Assembly: GCA_035288405.1 (NCBI GenBank)
Contig: DATEAK010000223.1
Location: 1-20,643, forward strand
DNA: 20,643 nucleotides
Direction of reading: 5' to 3'
Source of the DNA: JACPSX01 sp035288405 [NCBI: bacterium]
GTDB lineage: Bacteria; JACPSX01
Shown: positions 7,165 to 15,926 of the stretch, in pieces
How positions within the stretch are numbered: the first letter of the stretch is position 1
How the letters are laid out: the number at the start of each line of letters is the position of its first letter
The notes under the pieces: generated by a model
The model's database searches: none
Seen by the model: only the letters and a program-made list of their open reading frames with translations
What the model was told of the DNA's origin: nothing
Program-made: the position numbers and the translations under genes

Positions 7165-9054
7165 TCAGTTCTCTCCGTTCTGTTTGCCAGAAGCTACAGT
7201 ATGTATGGCCTGAAGATTCGGAGGAGCATGAGGAGCCGGTTTGGGAATGTGAAAGTACTGGAGGAAGATCTCCTTCGCGACTGGACCAAAAGTTGAGCCT
7301 CCGACCCCTGAGTTCTCCGCGAAGATCACCACCGCAAGCTGAGGATCATTAAAGGGGGCGTAGGAAACAAACCAGCTATGATCCCTGTAATTTGATCCTG
7401 GAACCCGGTTCCCGGCGCGATCCAAGCGCACTACCTGCGCGGTGCCGGTCTTGCCGGCCACTCCCAATTCAGCAATCCGGGCTCTTCCTCCGGTTCCTCC
7501 ACTCTCGTTGACAACGGCCCAAAGCCCCTTGCGGATCGCGTCTAGCGTTTCTGGTTTCACCGGAGCCTGGGAGACGAGTTCCGGTTTATGCTCGTAGACC
7601 ACCTTCCCCTCGGGGGTGACAATTTTCCGCACGACGTAGGGTTTGTAGATTTTTCCTCCGTTAGCAATGGCGCTGATCATGATTGCCTGCTGGAGCGGAG
7701 TTACCAGGTAGGGCCCCTGGCCGATGCCGAGGGAGACGGTTTCCCCGGGATACCAGGGCTCCCCTCGAACCCGGCGCTTCCATTCCGTAGTGGGAACGAG
7801 CCCCCCCTTCTCCATGGGATCAAATCCGGTCGGTTTTCCCATTCCAAACCCCTTGGCATAATACCCGATCTTATCCACCCCCAAGCGAACTGCGACCTGA
7901 TAAAAATACGTGTCGCAAGAGGTGGCCAGCGCCCGTGTCAAGTTTTGCGGGCCTTGGTTTTCCTTTTTCCAATTGCGGTAGGCCCGGTTGCCAAAGTAAT
8001 AGAAAGCCGGGCAGCCGAGCAGGGTATTGGGAGTAATGACCCCTTCTTCCAGCGCAGCGGCAGCCACAATGATTTTAAACACGGAAGCCGGTGGATACTG
8101 TCCCTGAAGTGCCCGGCTGTGTAGAGGTTTCTTGGGGTCTTTTAGAAGCGCTAACCACTTCTCCCCCTGGATGCCGGAGGCGAACTGGTTCGGGTTGTAG
8201 GAAGGCTTAGTAACAAGGGCCAGGATCGCCCCGTCCCGAGGATCCATCACAATGATCGATCCCGTACGGTCTCCCAGGAGGGATTCCGCCAATCTTTGGA
8301 TGTCCAGGTCAAGGGTTAGTTGGAGGTCGGATCCTGGGTAAGTCTCCTTGGTGCTGACTAGAGCGAGTTCCCGACCGAGGGCGTCAACTTCCACCTGTCG
8401 TGCTCCATGAATGCCCCGCAGGTATTCTTCGTAAGCTTTTTCTAGGCCGTATTGCCCGATGAATTCTCCCAGAAAATAATGATTGTTGGAGCGGTTGCGA
8501 AGTTGCTGCAGCTGGCGGTCGGTGATTTCTCCCAGGTATCCCAGAAGATGAGCGGCCATAGACCCGTAGCGGTAATTACGGAGAGCTTCCACATCGAGGG
8601 TTACCCCGGGAAGGTCGAGGAGATGCTCCTCAATGTAGGCTACAGAGTCCCGGCTGACGTCGCGCTTGAGAAGGACCGAGCGATAGGAGGAGGGAGATTG
8701 TTTCACCTTTTCTTTAAGCTTCTCCAGCGGGATGTCTAGGAGGTGGCTCAAGGTGTCTAGAGTCTCGTCCAGATCCGGAACGTCCTCCGGCCTCAGGTAC
8801 AGGTTAAAAGAAGGGCGGCTGTCCACCAGGATCTGTCCATTGCGGTCCAGAATCTTTCCCCGCGGGCTCTTAATGATGAACTCTCGGAACCGGTTTTCCT
8901 CGGCCAGCGCCCGAAAGTAACTCCCGTTGATAACCTGCAAATACCAGAGGCGGATCAGGAGGATAAAAAAGACAGTGGACGTCAGCAGCACCAGAAAAAA
9001 GAACCGGGACTGGAATCTTTCCGGACTGTCCGAGTTGATTCTGCTCTTAACCAT
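7165..9054 (-). CDS. mrdA: penicillin-binding protein 2 (elongation-specific transpeptidase)
   Basis: A 629-residue class B PBP that cross-links new wall peptides in the Rod complex. One membrane anchor at about 18-40, a PBP dimerisation/pedestal region from about 60 to 235, and a transpeptidase domain to about 600. Active-site motifs: SVFK with the nucleophile Ser324 (YPPASVFKI), SCD at 379-381 (SCDTYFYQ, the PBP2 form of SxN), and KTG at 535-537 (GKTGTAQ). ATG 9054 follows a weak GGGA. The start region overlaps the stop of a possible small ORF in the mreD-mrdA gap by 8 nt. rodA follows after one nucleotide. Confidence 0.96.
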   Translation of the reverse strand: MVKSRINSDSPERFQSRFFFLVLLTSTVFFILLIRLWYLQVINGSYFRALAEENRFREFIIKSPRGKILDRNGQILVDSRPSFNLYLRPEDVPDLDETLDTLSHLLDIPLEKLKEKVKQSPSSYRSVLLKRDVSRDSVAYIEEHLLDLPGVTLDVEALRNYRYGSMAAHLLGYLGEITDRQLQQLRNRSNNHYFLGEFIGQYGLEKAYEEYLRGIHGARQVEVDALGRELALVSTKETYPGSDLQLTLDLDIQRLAESLLGDRTGSIIVMDPRDGAILALVTKPSYNPNQFASGIQGEKWLALLKDPKKPLHSRALQGQYPPASVFKIIVAAAALEEGVITPNTLLGCPAFYYFGNRAYRNWKKENQGPQNLTRALATSCDTYFYQVAVRLGVDKIGYYAKGFGMGKPTGFDPMEKGGLVPTTEWKRRVRGEPWYPGETVSLGIGQGPYLVTPLQQAIMISAIANGGKIYKPYVVRKIVTPEGKVVYEHKPELVSQAPVKPETLDAIRKGLWAVVNESGGTGGRARIAELGVAGKTGTAQVVRLDRAGNRVPGSNYRDHSWFVSYAPFNDPQLAVVIFAENSGVGGSTFGPVAKEIFLQYFHIPKPAPHAPPNLQAIHTVASGKQNGEN

Positions 9055-9271
9055 GATTTCCCAAAACCCAACCAGGGAAGCTGAGCTGGCTAGTGAAGAC
9101 TGCTGTCCACTGCAAGAAAAATTGCGCGAGGCGAATCACCATACTGCAAGCGCTTGCCCTTAGTCGCTGTCGGGTATCCAGCAGAACCCGATTGTCCTCT
9201 TGGCGCTTCAGGTACCCTTGAAGTGGCCACGCTTTTTGGAGACTCCTCAAGTTCATGGAAAACTTCTCCAT
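9047..9271 (-). CDS. possible small gene between mreD and mrdA, unknown function
   Basis: An open frame of 74 codons fills the 222-nt gap between mreD and mrdA on the operon strand. Its first ATG (9271) lies 5 nt after the mreD stop, but GGGAG abuts that ATG. A better start is the next ATG at 9256, with GGAG 9 nt ahead, giving 69 residues. The TAA stop overlaps the mrdA start by 8 nt, as expected for coupled genes. The product has a basic N-terminal half (RSLQKAW, RQEDNR, RQRLRAS) and a more hydrophobic C-terminal half (VIRLAQFFLQW). I know no family, and third-codon GC is unremarkable. It could equally be a non-coding spacer with RNA structure. Confidence 0.35.
   Translation of the reverse strand: MEKFSMNLRSLQKAWPLQGYLKRQEDNRVLLDTRQRLRASACSMVIRLAQFFLQWTAVFTSQLSFPGWVLGNHG
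9146..9157. repeat. 12-bp perfect palindrome in the mreD-mrdA gap
   Basis: GCAAGCGCTTGC is its own reverse complement, with a central CG. Symmetric sites of this form are typical of LacI-type repressor operators. It lies about 90 nt before mrdA. A second dyad (9206-9223, CTTCA...TGAAG with one bulged base when folded on the minus strand) sits nearby. Whether either is functional is not shown by the sequence. Confidence 0.4.
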
Positions 9272-9276
9272 CTCCC

Positions 9277-9825
9277 TTAGGCCCTATTGGAAATGAGCAC
9301 GGTCATTTTCTTCAATAGCTGATTCACCAACCCTGACTTTCTCCGACTGGCGATCCCTATGGCACCGGTTACGATGACCCCCAATGCCAGGTTATATCCG
9401 GTCTCCAAGGCCGTCGTGCGAATAAAAAACCACCACGAGTATTTATCGGCGTACAAGACTCTGGCAATCAGAAAATACAGGGCTCCGTTCAGGAGACTGC
9501 CAAAGAAAATGGCCAAGGTCGGGAAAAAGAGGCTGCGATCCGCCACTTGCTGCTTAAACACCCCGACCACGTATCCGACAAATCCCTTGATGAATCCATT
9601 CGTGCCCAGGAGTCCTCCCGAGAGCACATCCTGAAGCAGGCCTAGGAAGAAGCCGAAACTCATCCCCTTCTGTCGGCCCGCCGCCAGGCTATATCCTACG
9701 GTTGCCAGGAGCGCCAAATCGGGCCGGACTCCGCCGAGGCTCAGCCGGGGGAAGATGGTGGTTTGAATGATCAACAGGATGATCGCCGTAAATACAAACA
9801 AAATCGGAAAAAACATGATGCTCAA
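9277..9825 (-). CDS. mreD: rod shape-determining protein MreD
   Basis: A 182-residue hydrophobic protein with about five membrane segments, the size and topology of MreD, the inner-membrane partner of MreC in the Rod complex. Family features include an early TIFPRLSLGGVRPDLALL segment and GFFLGLLQDVLSGGLLGTNGF, the conserved glycine-rich stretch. The start is TTG 9825, which overlaps the mreC stop as TTGA; ATG 9816 three codons later is an alternative. The identity rests on family features plus its position directly after mreC, since MreD diverges quickly. Confidence 0.92.
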   Translation of the reverse strand: MSIMFFPILFVFTAIILLIIQTTIFPRLSLGGVRPDLALLATVGYSLAAGRQKGMSFGFFLGLLQDVLSGGLLGTNGFIKGFVGYVVGVFKQQVADRSLFFPTLAIFFGSLLNGALYFLIARVLYADKYSWWFFIRTTALETGYNLALGVIVTGAIGIASRRKSGLVNQLLKKMTVLISNRA

Positions 9826-10634
9826 CTGCCCTTTACGATAACAAACACTTCTTCGAGACGGGACAAATTGGCGATGGGAGCAATCTCGGCTTCCTGGAAT
9901 AGGCCAAATTTCTGTTTCATGACCCCGGTTACCCGCCCGACCACGAGTCCTTTGGGGAAAATGCCCCCGAGCCCGGAGGAGATTACGAGATCCCCTGTTT
10001 TCAAATTGGCTTCCAGGGGGAGGTATTTCATTCTTGCGTGTCTCTCGTCATCTCCCACCACGATTCCAGTGTCCCGGCTGCTCTGGATCAGAGCGTCCAC
10101 AGCGCTGCGAGGATCCGTGACGAGGAGAACCTTGGCCGAATCCGCGGATGCTTCAATGACACGCCCTACTACCCCTTCATGAGTCACGACAGGCAGGTTT
10201 GCCCGGATGCCATCACGACTGCCTCGGTTAATGAAGATCGCCCGCGACCAGTTACTGGAATCGATGCCGACGACCTGAGCTAGGACAAGCTCGTATTGGT
10301 TCTTTTCCTTAAAATCGAGGAACTGTAAAAGACGCTTGTTTTGCTGCTGCAACTCCACTCCTGTGTTGACTTGCTCTCGCAGCTTGCTCAATTCCGCCCG
10401 GAGTTTGGTATTTTCTTTTTGGACCTGAACCAGATCGAGATAGCCCGCCCAGGCGTTTCCAACCTTCCGGGTCGTATTATTAATGACTCCGTGAACCGGG
10501 GACAAAACCGCCAGGACAAATGATTCGAGGGTGGTGATCGCTTTCTCTTTCTTTAAATTTAGCGTGAGCAAGCCAAAGCTGGCGACCATCAGCAGGATCA
10601 GGGACCAGATGCCGCTTGAGCGTCTTCCTCGCAT
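9822..10634 (-). CDS. mreC: rod shape-determining protein MreC
   Basis: A 270-residue protein with one N-terminal membrane helix (about 8-25), a coiled coil at about 65-105 (VQKENTKLRAELSKLREQV), and the periplasmic beta-barrel domain. That domain carries the family motifs NRGSRDGIRANLPVV and GVVGRVIEAS, and GLGGIFPKGLVVGRV later. MreC links cytoplasmic MreB filaments to PBP2 and RodA and helps activate PBP2. It starts at ATG 10634, 33 nt after mreB ends, with no strong Shine-Dalgarno, and its stop overlaps the mreD start. Confidence 0.95.
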   Translation of the reverse strand: MRGRRSSGIWSLILLMVASFGLLTLNLKKEKAITTLESFVLAVLSPVHGVINNTTRKVGNAWAGYLDLVQVQKENTKLRAELSKLREQVNTGVELQQQNKRLLQFLDFKEKNQYELVLAQVVGIDSSNWSRAIFINRGSRDGIRANLPVVTHEGVVGRVIEASADSAKVLLVTDPRSAVDALIQSSRDTGIVVGDDERHARMKYLPLEANLKTGDLVISSGLGGIFPKGLVVGRVTGVMKQKFGLFQEAEIAPIANLSRLEEVFVIVKGS

Positions 10635-10667
10635 CAGGACAACCGGTTATCCCTGAAGGCGCAGAGA

Positions 10668-11951
<1,284 letters not shown>

Positions 11952-13859
11952 GTGCTCAATGTAATGAGACGTTTTGCCCAATCATGGCTTCTCAAGGGGG
12001 TTTTGGCTCTCTTGGCTCTTACCTTTGTCAGTTTCTACGCAGTCCTTGACCGCAATCAGCAAAATGCCTCGGGCGAGGTGGCTTCGGTCAACGGGACGAA
12101 GATTACGGGGCGCGAGTTTGAAGAGTCTTACGGGCGTCTTCTCGATTTCTACCGGCAGGTCTACCAGGATCGTCTCAGCGACGATGTTCTCAAGCAACTC
12201 AATCTGAAGGAGGCCGCTCTTGAAAGTCTCATCGTGCGTACGGTCGAGCTGCAAGCTGCCCGCAAAGCTGGTCTCTCGGTAGCGGATCCGGAGTTGTTGG
12301 CCTCGATTCAGGCAAGGCCAGAGTTTCAGATTGGAGGACAATTTGATTCTCGGGCTTACTTTGAAGTTTTGCGCAATAATCGCTTGACGCCCCAGGAATT
12401 TGAGCGTTCTCAGCAAGATGCTTTACTGTTGGCCAAGTGGCAAACTTTGATTGAGCAGAGCGCGTTGGTGACGGAACCGGAGGCCAGGCAGGCTTTTCAG
12501 GATCTGCATGAGAAGGTGGATCTGAGGTTTCTTTCCTTTTCGGCGAGGAATTACGAAAGCAAAGTCCAAGTAAGCCGGGAGAAGTTGGAGCGTTATTACC
12601 GCGCATTTCCTGAGGAGTTCCGTCAACCCGAGAGGGTACGGGTCGAATACTTGTTTTGGGACCCTCGCTCTTTTGCAAAAGCCGTCGCGGTGACCCCGCT
12701 TCAAGTGCAAGACTACTATGAGACCCACGAAAAGGAGTTCAGGATTTCCGAAGCCGTTCACGTCCGGCACATCTTGTTCCGAGTACCCGAGGGAGCGGAC
12801 GCAAGAAAGGAAGGGGAGATCAGAGCCAAGGCTCTCTCGTTGGAAGAACAGCTTAAGAAAGGGGCTGATTTCGCCGCTCTGGCACGCAAGTATTCCGAAG
12901 ACCCTTCCGCTTCTCGAGGCGGGGACCTGGGGAAACTACGTCGGGGAGAATCAGTCCCGGAGTTTGAGAAGGCCGCTTTCTCTCTCAAACCCGGGGAGAT
13001 CAGCGATCTAGTCAGGACGCAGTTTGGATTTCACATTGTTCAAGTCGTAAGCAAGGAGCCCGAAAAAACCCGGCGGTTGGAAGAGGTGCGTGAGGAAATC
13101 GTCCAAAGGTTGCGTCTTGAAAAGGCCCGGCAGCGGGCGGAGAGCGAGGCCGCGAAGGTGAAGCAATCCTTTGCGGGTCCAGATAAAAAGAAAACCTTTC
13201 AAGAGACGGGTAAGGAAGCCGGTGCGGAATACAAGACCACCTCGTGGTTATCCCGTGGAGAAATCGTTGCCGGAATTCCAAGCGGGCAGCCGGTGGCTGC
13301 TGCTGCCTTGAGCCTAAAAGGAGAGGGCATAAGCACTCCGGTGATCACTCCAGAAGGCGTTTACCTCCTCCGGGTCCTGGAACGAAAGGAGTCACGCATC
13401 CCATCTTTTGAAGAAGTCCAAGGAGATGTACAAAAAGCGTTGCTGCGGAAGGAATCCCGAGAGCTCGCAAATCAAGACGCACGACAGATTTCTGACAAAG
13501 TCCGTGCCGGTGCCGACCTTCAGACGGTAGTTAAGACCTATAGCGTAGAATGGGAGAAACTAGAGGCAATGACTCGCGGGGAGTTCCTCCAGAAGTTTCC
13601 TGGTCTGCGGGGAAGTTTGGGAGATGTGAGGCGGATATTCAGCGCCAAAATTGGATCTCCCGTGCAAGTAGACGGTGCGGAGGGAACTCAGCTCTTCTTG
13701 GTTCTCGGTCGACAAACACCCGACGAGAGAGACTATCAGAAGGAGAGGGCGGAGATCTTCGCGAGGCTCATGGAACAACGCCGTCAGACGATTCCCCGGG
13801 TTTATCTGAGCCGACTTTTAGAGAGGGCCAAGATCCTCCGTACTCCCGGAGCGGTCTAG
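11952..13859 (+). CDS. ppiD: PpiD/SurA-type membrane-anchored peptidyl-prolyl isomerase
   Basis: A foldase of about 635 residues: a short cytoplasmic start, one membrane helix (about 15-32), a SurA-like N-terminal chaperone domain (from VNGTKITGREFEE), a parvulin/PpiC domain at about 268-366 (VRHILFRVP, FAALARKYSEDP, RGGDLGKLRRGE, FGFHIVQV), then a C-terminal chaperone region. This is the PpiD layout; PpiD helps outer-membrane and secreted proteins fold at the exit of the Sec translocon. The frame opens at TTG 11913, but GTG 11952 is chosen because AGGAGG at 11941-11946 is 5 nt before it; ATG 11964 would leave 17 nt. Only one PpiC domain is present, as in PpiD. The gene ends 16 nt from the convergent gshB. 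Confidence 0.9.
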   Translation: MLNVMRRFAQSWLLKGVLALLALTFVSFYAVLDRNQQNASGEVASVNGTKITGREFEESYGRLLDFYRQVYQDRLSDDVLKQLNLKEAALESLIVRTVELQAARKAGLSVADPELLASIQARPEFQIGGQFDSRAYFEVLRNNRLTPQEFERSQQDALLLAKWQTLIEQSALVTEPEARQAFQDLHEKVDLRFLSFSARNYESKVQVSREKLERYYRAFPEEFRQPERVRVEYLFWDPRSFAKAVAVTPLQVQDYYETHEKEFRISEAVHVRHILFRVPEGADARKEGEIRAKALSLEEQLKKGADFAALARKYSEDPSASRGGDLGKLRRGESVPEFEKAAFSLKPGEISDLVRTQFGFHIVQVVSKEPEKTRRLEEVREEIVQRLRLEKARQRAESEAAKVKQSFAGPDKKKTFQETGKEAGAEYKTTSWLSRGEIVAGIPSGQPVAAAALSLKGEGISTPVITPEGVYLLRVLERKESRIPSFEEVQGDVQKALLRKESRELANQDARQISDKVRAGADLQTVVKTYSVEWEKLEAMTRGEFLQKFPGLRGSLGDVRRIFSAKIGSPVQVDGAEGTQLFLVLGRQTPDERDYQKERAEIFARLMEQRRQTIPRVYLSRLLERAKILRTPGAV

Positions 13860-13875
13860 GCCGCGCAAATCAGGG

Positions 13876-14823
13876 TTAGGTTTTGATGCGTTTCTCCAAG
13901 AAATCGAGGGTATCAGCTTCCAGCCGTGTGCCTTCAAAGCCGTTTATCTCGGGGATACCGGCAGGACTTGTGACGTTGATTTCAGTCACCCAACCACCAA
14001 TGATGTCGACTCCTACAAAGTGGAGCCCATGAGATCTTAAGGAATCATCCAGAACTTCGCAGATGAAGCGATCTCTATCGGTCACGGAGGTCTTGCAGCA
14101 AGTTCCCCCGGCGTGGATGTTCCCTCTGAGCTCGCCCGCAGCGGGAACACGGTTGAAGGCACCAAGTGGTTTTCCGTCCAGGATGAGGACCCGTTTATCG
14201 CCCTGGAGAATTTCCGGAAGATAGCGCTGGGCCATTACGTACTCTGTGCCTGAGCGGGTCGAAAGTTCCAGAAGAGCGCTTAAATTCCGGTCGCCGCTGT
14301 GGAGGTAAATCACCCCCTCTCCTCCTTTTCCACCCAGAGGTTTGACAACCATTTCTCCTTTTACGGATGCGAGAAACGACTTCAGAATCTCGGGGTCCTT
14401 TGCAACACAGGTGGGGGGGATGATTTCCGGAAAATTGAGGATGAATAGTTTCTCATTGGCATCTCGGAGACCTTTCGGATCATTGACCATGAATGTTTTT
14501 GAGGCTGCCAGCTCCAGTATGTAGGTGCTGAAAACGTAATCCATGTCAAAGGGGGGTTCCTTGCGGATAAAGACGACATCGAGTTCTCTCAGAGGGAAAG
14601 TAGTGACGGGCCCGATAACCTGAAAACCCGATTTCAAGTCGACGCGCACGGGGGTGCCTCTCCCCATGGCCTCTTGAGAACGCACAAAGAGGTCGTTGAG
14701 AAGCAGATAATAAACGTCCCAGCCGCGGTGTTGGGACTCCAGCATGAGAGATACGCTGGTATCGTCTTCTACATGGACTTTTTCCATGGGATCCATAATG
14801 AAACCGATGCGGTAAGAGGTCAT
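13876..14823 (-). CDS. gshB: glutathione synthetase
   Basis: A 315-residue ATP-grasp enzyme, almost the length of E. coli GshB (316). It joins gamma-glutamylcysteine and glycine with ATP in the cytoplasm. Visible: the N-terminal GFIMDPMEKVHVEDDTS typical of bacterial GshB, RKEPPFDMDYV, NDPKGLRDANEKL, the ATP-binding VVKPLGGKGGEGV, and the C-terminal VGVDIIGGWVTEINVTSPAG. ATG 14823 has GGAG 9 nt upstream and a well-formed promoter at 14869-14898. gshA is not in the window. Its presence points to a glutathione-making Gram-negative organism. Converges with the ppiD-like gene. Confidence 0.96.
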   Translation of the reverse strand: MTSYRIGFIMDPMEKVHVEDDTSVSLMLESQHRGWDVYYLLLNDLFVRSQEAMGRGTPVRVDLKSGFQVIGPVTTFPLRELDVVFIRKEPPFDMDYVFSTYILELAASKTFMVNDPKGLRDANEKLFILNFPEIIPPTCVAKDPEILKSFLASVKGEMVVKPLGGKGGEGVIYLHSGDRNLSALLELSTRSGTEYVMAQRYLPEILQGDKRVLILDGKPLGAFNRVPAAGELRGNIHAGGTCCKTSVTDRDRFICEVLDDSLRSHGLHFVGVDIIGGWVTEINVTSPAGIPEINGFEGTRLEADTLDFLEKRIKT

Positions 14824-14868
14824 GGTCTAGGCTCCGGAGAGATGGGAACCCATTTGATTCGGTAAGTC

Positions 14869-14898
14869 ATCATACCAAATCGGAGCAGCCGAGGTCAA
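14869..14898 (-). promoter_or_regulatory. sigma70-type promoter for gshB
   Basis: Minus strand: -35 TTGACC (14898-14893), 18-nt spacer, -10 TATGAT (14874-14869). The start point falls near 14862, about 40 nt before the ATG. Just downstream lies ATGGGAACCCAT (14842-14853), two 5-bp arms around AA, in the untranslated leader. Confidence 0.6.
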
Positions 14899-14916
14899 AC
14901 ATTGCTCTTAATGTCA

Positions 14917-14946
14917 TTGACAAGATGTTTTCGGGTCAGTTAGAAT
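14917..14946 (+). promoter_or_regulatory. sigma70-type promoter for galU, with a dyad on the -35 box
   Basis: Plus strand: -35 TTGACA (14917-14922), 18-nt spacer, -10 TAGAAT (14941-14946), so +1 lies near 14953. The -35 box is one arm of a perfect inverted repeat, TGTCA-T-TGACA (14912-14922), and TGTCA recurs at 14955-14959. In the leader, a hairpin with a 7-bp stem (14963-14969 with 14975-14981, one G-U, 5-nt loop) ends 2 nt before the GGAAGGA Shine-Dalgarno. Confidence 0.6.
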
Positions 14947-14994
14947 TTTTACATTGTCAGACTGCAGGAGTTAATCCTGTACTGGAAGGACAGA

Positions 14995-15879
14995 ATGGGA
15001 ATTTCCAAAGCGGTCTTACCCGCAGCTGGCCTAGGAACCCGGTTTTTACCGGCCACGAAGTCTTGCCCCAAAGAGATGCTTCCCCTGGTTGACAAGCCTC
15101 TAATCCAGTATGTGGTAGAAGAAGCCAAGGCTTCTGGAATTAACGAGGTCATTATCATCACAGGACGGGGAAAGAATGCCATCGAGGATCACTTTGACGT
15201 CTCGTTTGAGCTGGAGCAGTTGCTTGCCCAGCGGGGAAAGATTGACTTGGTGGAGACGGTGAGAAAGATCTCGAACATGATTTCCTTTTGCTATGTGCGC
15301 CAGCGCGAGGCTCTTGGACTGGGCCATGCAATCCTGTGTGCTCGTCAGGTGGTGGGTGATGAGCCTTTTGCCGTTCTGCTCGGGGATGACATCATCCATT
15401 CTGAGGTCCCCTGCTTGCGCCAGCTCTTGGACGTGTACGAAAAATACCACTGCTCAATCCTGGCTGTCGAAAGAGTTCCTCGGGACCAGGTGGGCAACTA
15501 TGGAGTGGTGGCGCCTCGGAAAATAGAGAACCGACTGTATCAGGTCCTCGATCTGGTGGAAAAGCCTGATCCCGCCAGGGCGCCGTCGGATCTAGCCATC
15601 ATCGGTCGATATATTCTCACGCCGGAGGTTTTTCAGGAGATCGAAGAGACAAGGCCGGACTCCGGAGGTGAAATTCAGTTAACCGATGCCCTCCGACTTC
15701 TTCTCAAACGCCAGGCGATTTATGCTTACGAGTTCGAGGGGACCCGTTACGACGCCGGCAGTAAATTGGGCTTTCTTAAGGCAACAGTCGAATTTGCCCT
15801 GCGCGATCCGGAACTTGGTGAGCGTTTCAGGTCGTATCTAGAGGATTTCGACCTGAACCACATTCAGCCCTCTGGTTGA
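14995..15879 (+). CDS. galU: UTP-glucose-1-phosphate uridylyltransferase
   Basis: A 294-residue nucleotidyltransferase that makes UDP-glucose from UTP and glucose 1-phosphate, the precursor for envelope polysaccharides and galactose use. The signature is at the very start: AVLPAAGLGTRFLPATKSCP followed by KEMLPLVDKPLIQYVVEE, which marks GalU rather than the RmlA family. Later motifs are LLGDDI, VGNYGVV, VEKPDP, GGEIQLTDAL and GTRYDAGSKLGFLKA. ATG 14995 has GGAAGGA 4 nt ahead. Lon follows 47 nt later on the same strand without a clear terminator. Confidence 0.96.
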   Translation: MGISKAVLPAAGLGTRFLPATKSCPKEMLPLVDKPLIQYVVEEAKASGINEVIIITGRGKNAIEDHFDVSFELEQLLAQRGKIDLVETVRKISNMISFCYVRQREALGLGHAILCARQVVGDEPFAVLLGDDIIHSEVPCLRQLLDVYEKYHCSILAVERVPRDQVGNYGVVAPRKIENRLYQVLDLVEKPDPARAPSDLAIIGRYILTPEVFQEIEETRPDSGGEIQLTDALRLLLKRQAIYAYEFEGTRYDAGSKLGFLKATVEFALRDPELGERFRSYLEDFDLNHIQPSG

Positions 15880-15926
15880 TTTCCCAGAGACTCCCAATAC
15901 ACCGCATGAAAGTGAAGTGAAACCGG

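Noticed and set aside
13850-13866. GCGGTC-TA-GGCCGC hairpin at the end of the ppiD-like gene
   Set aside because: The loop is too small and no T-run follows, so it is not a convincing terminator.
15870-15889. CTCTGG/CCAGAG hairpin over the galU stop codon as a terminator before lon
   Set aside because: A 6-bp stem with an 8-nt loop and no T-run; galU and lon may be co-transcribed.
15905-15919. Tiny frame ATGAAAGTGAAGTGA before lon as a leader peptide
   Set aside because: Four codons with no ribosome site or attenuator structure; expected by chance.
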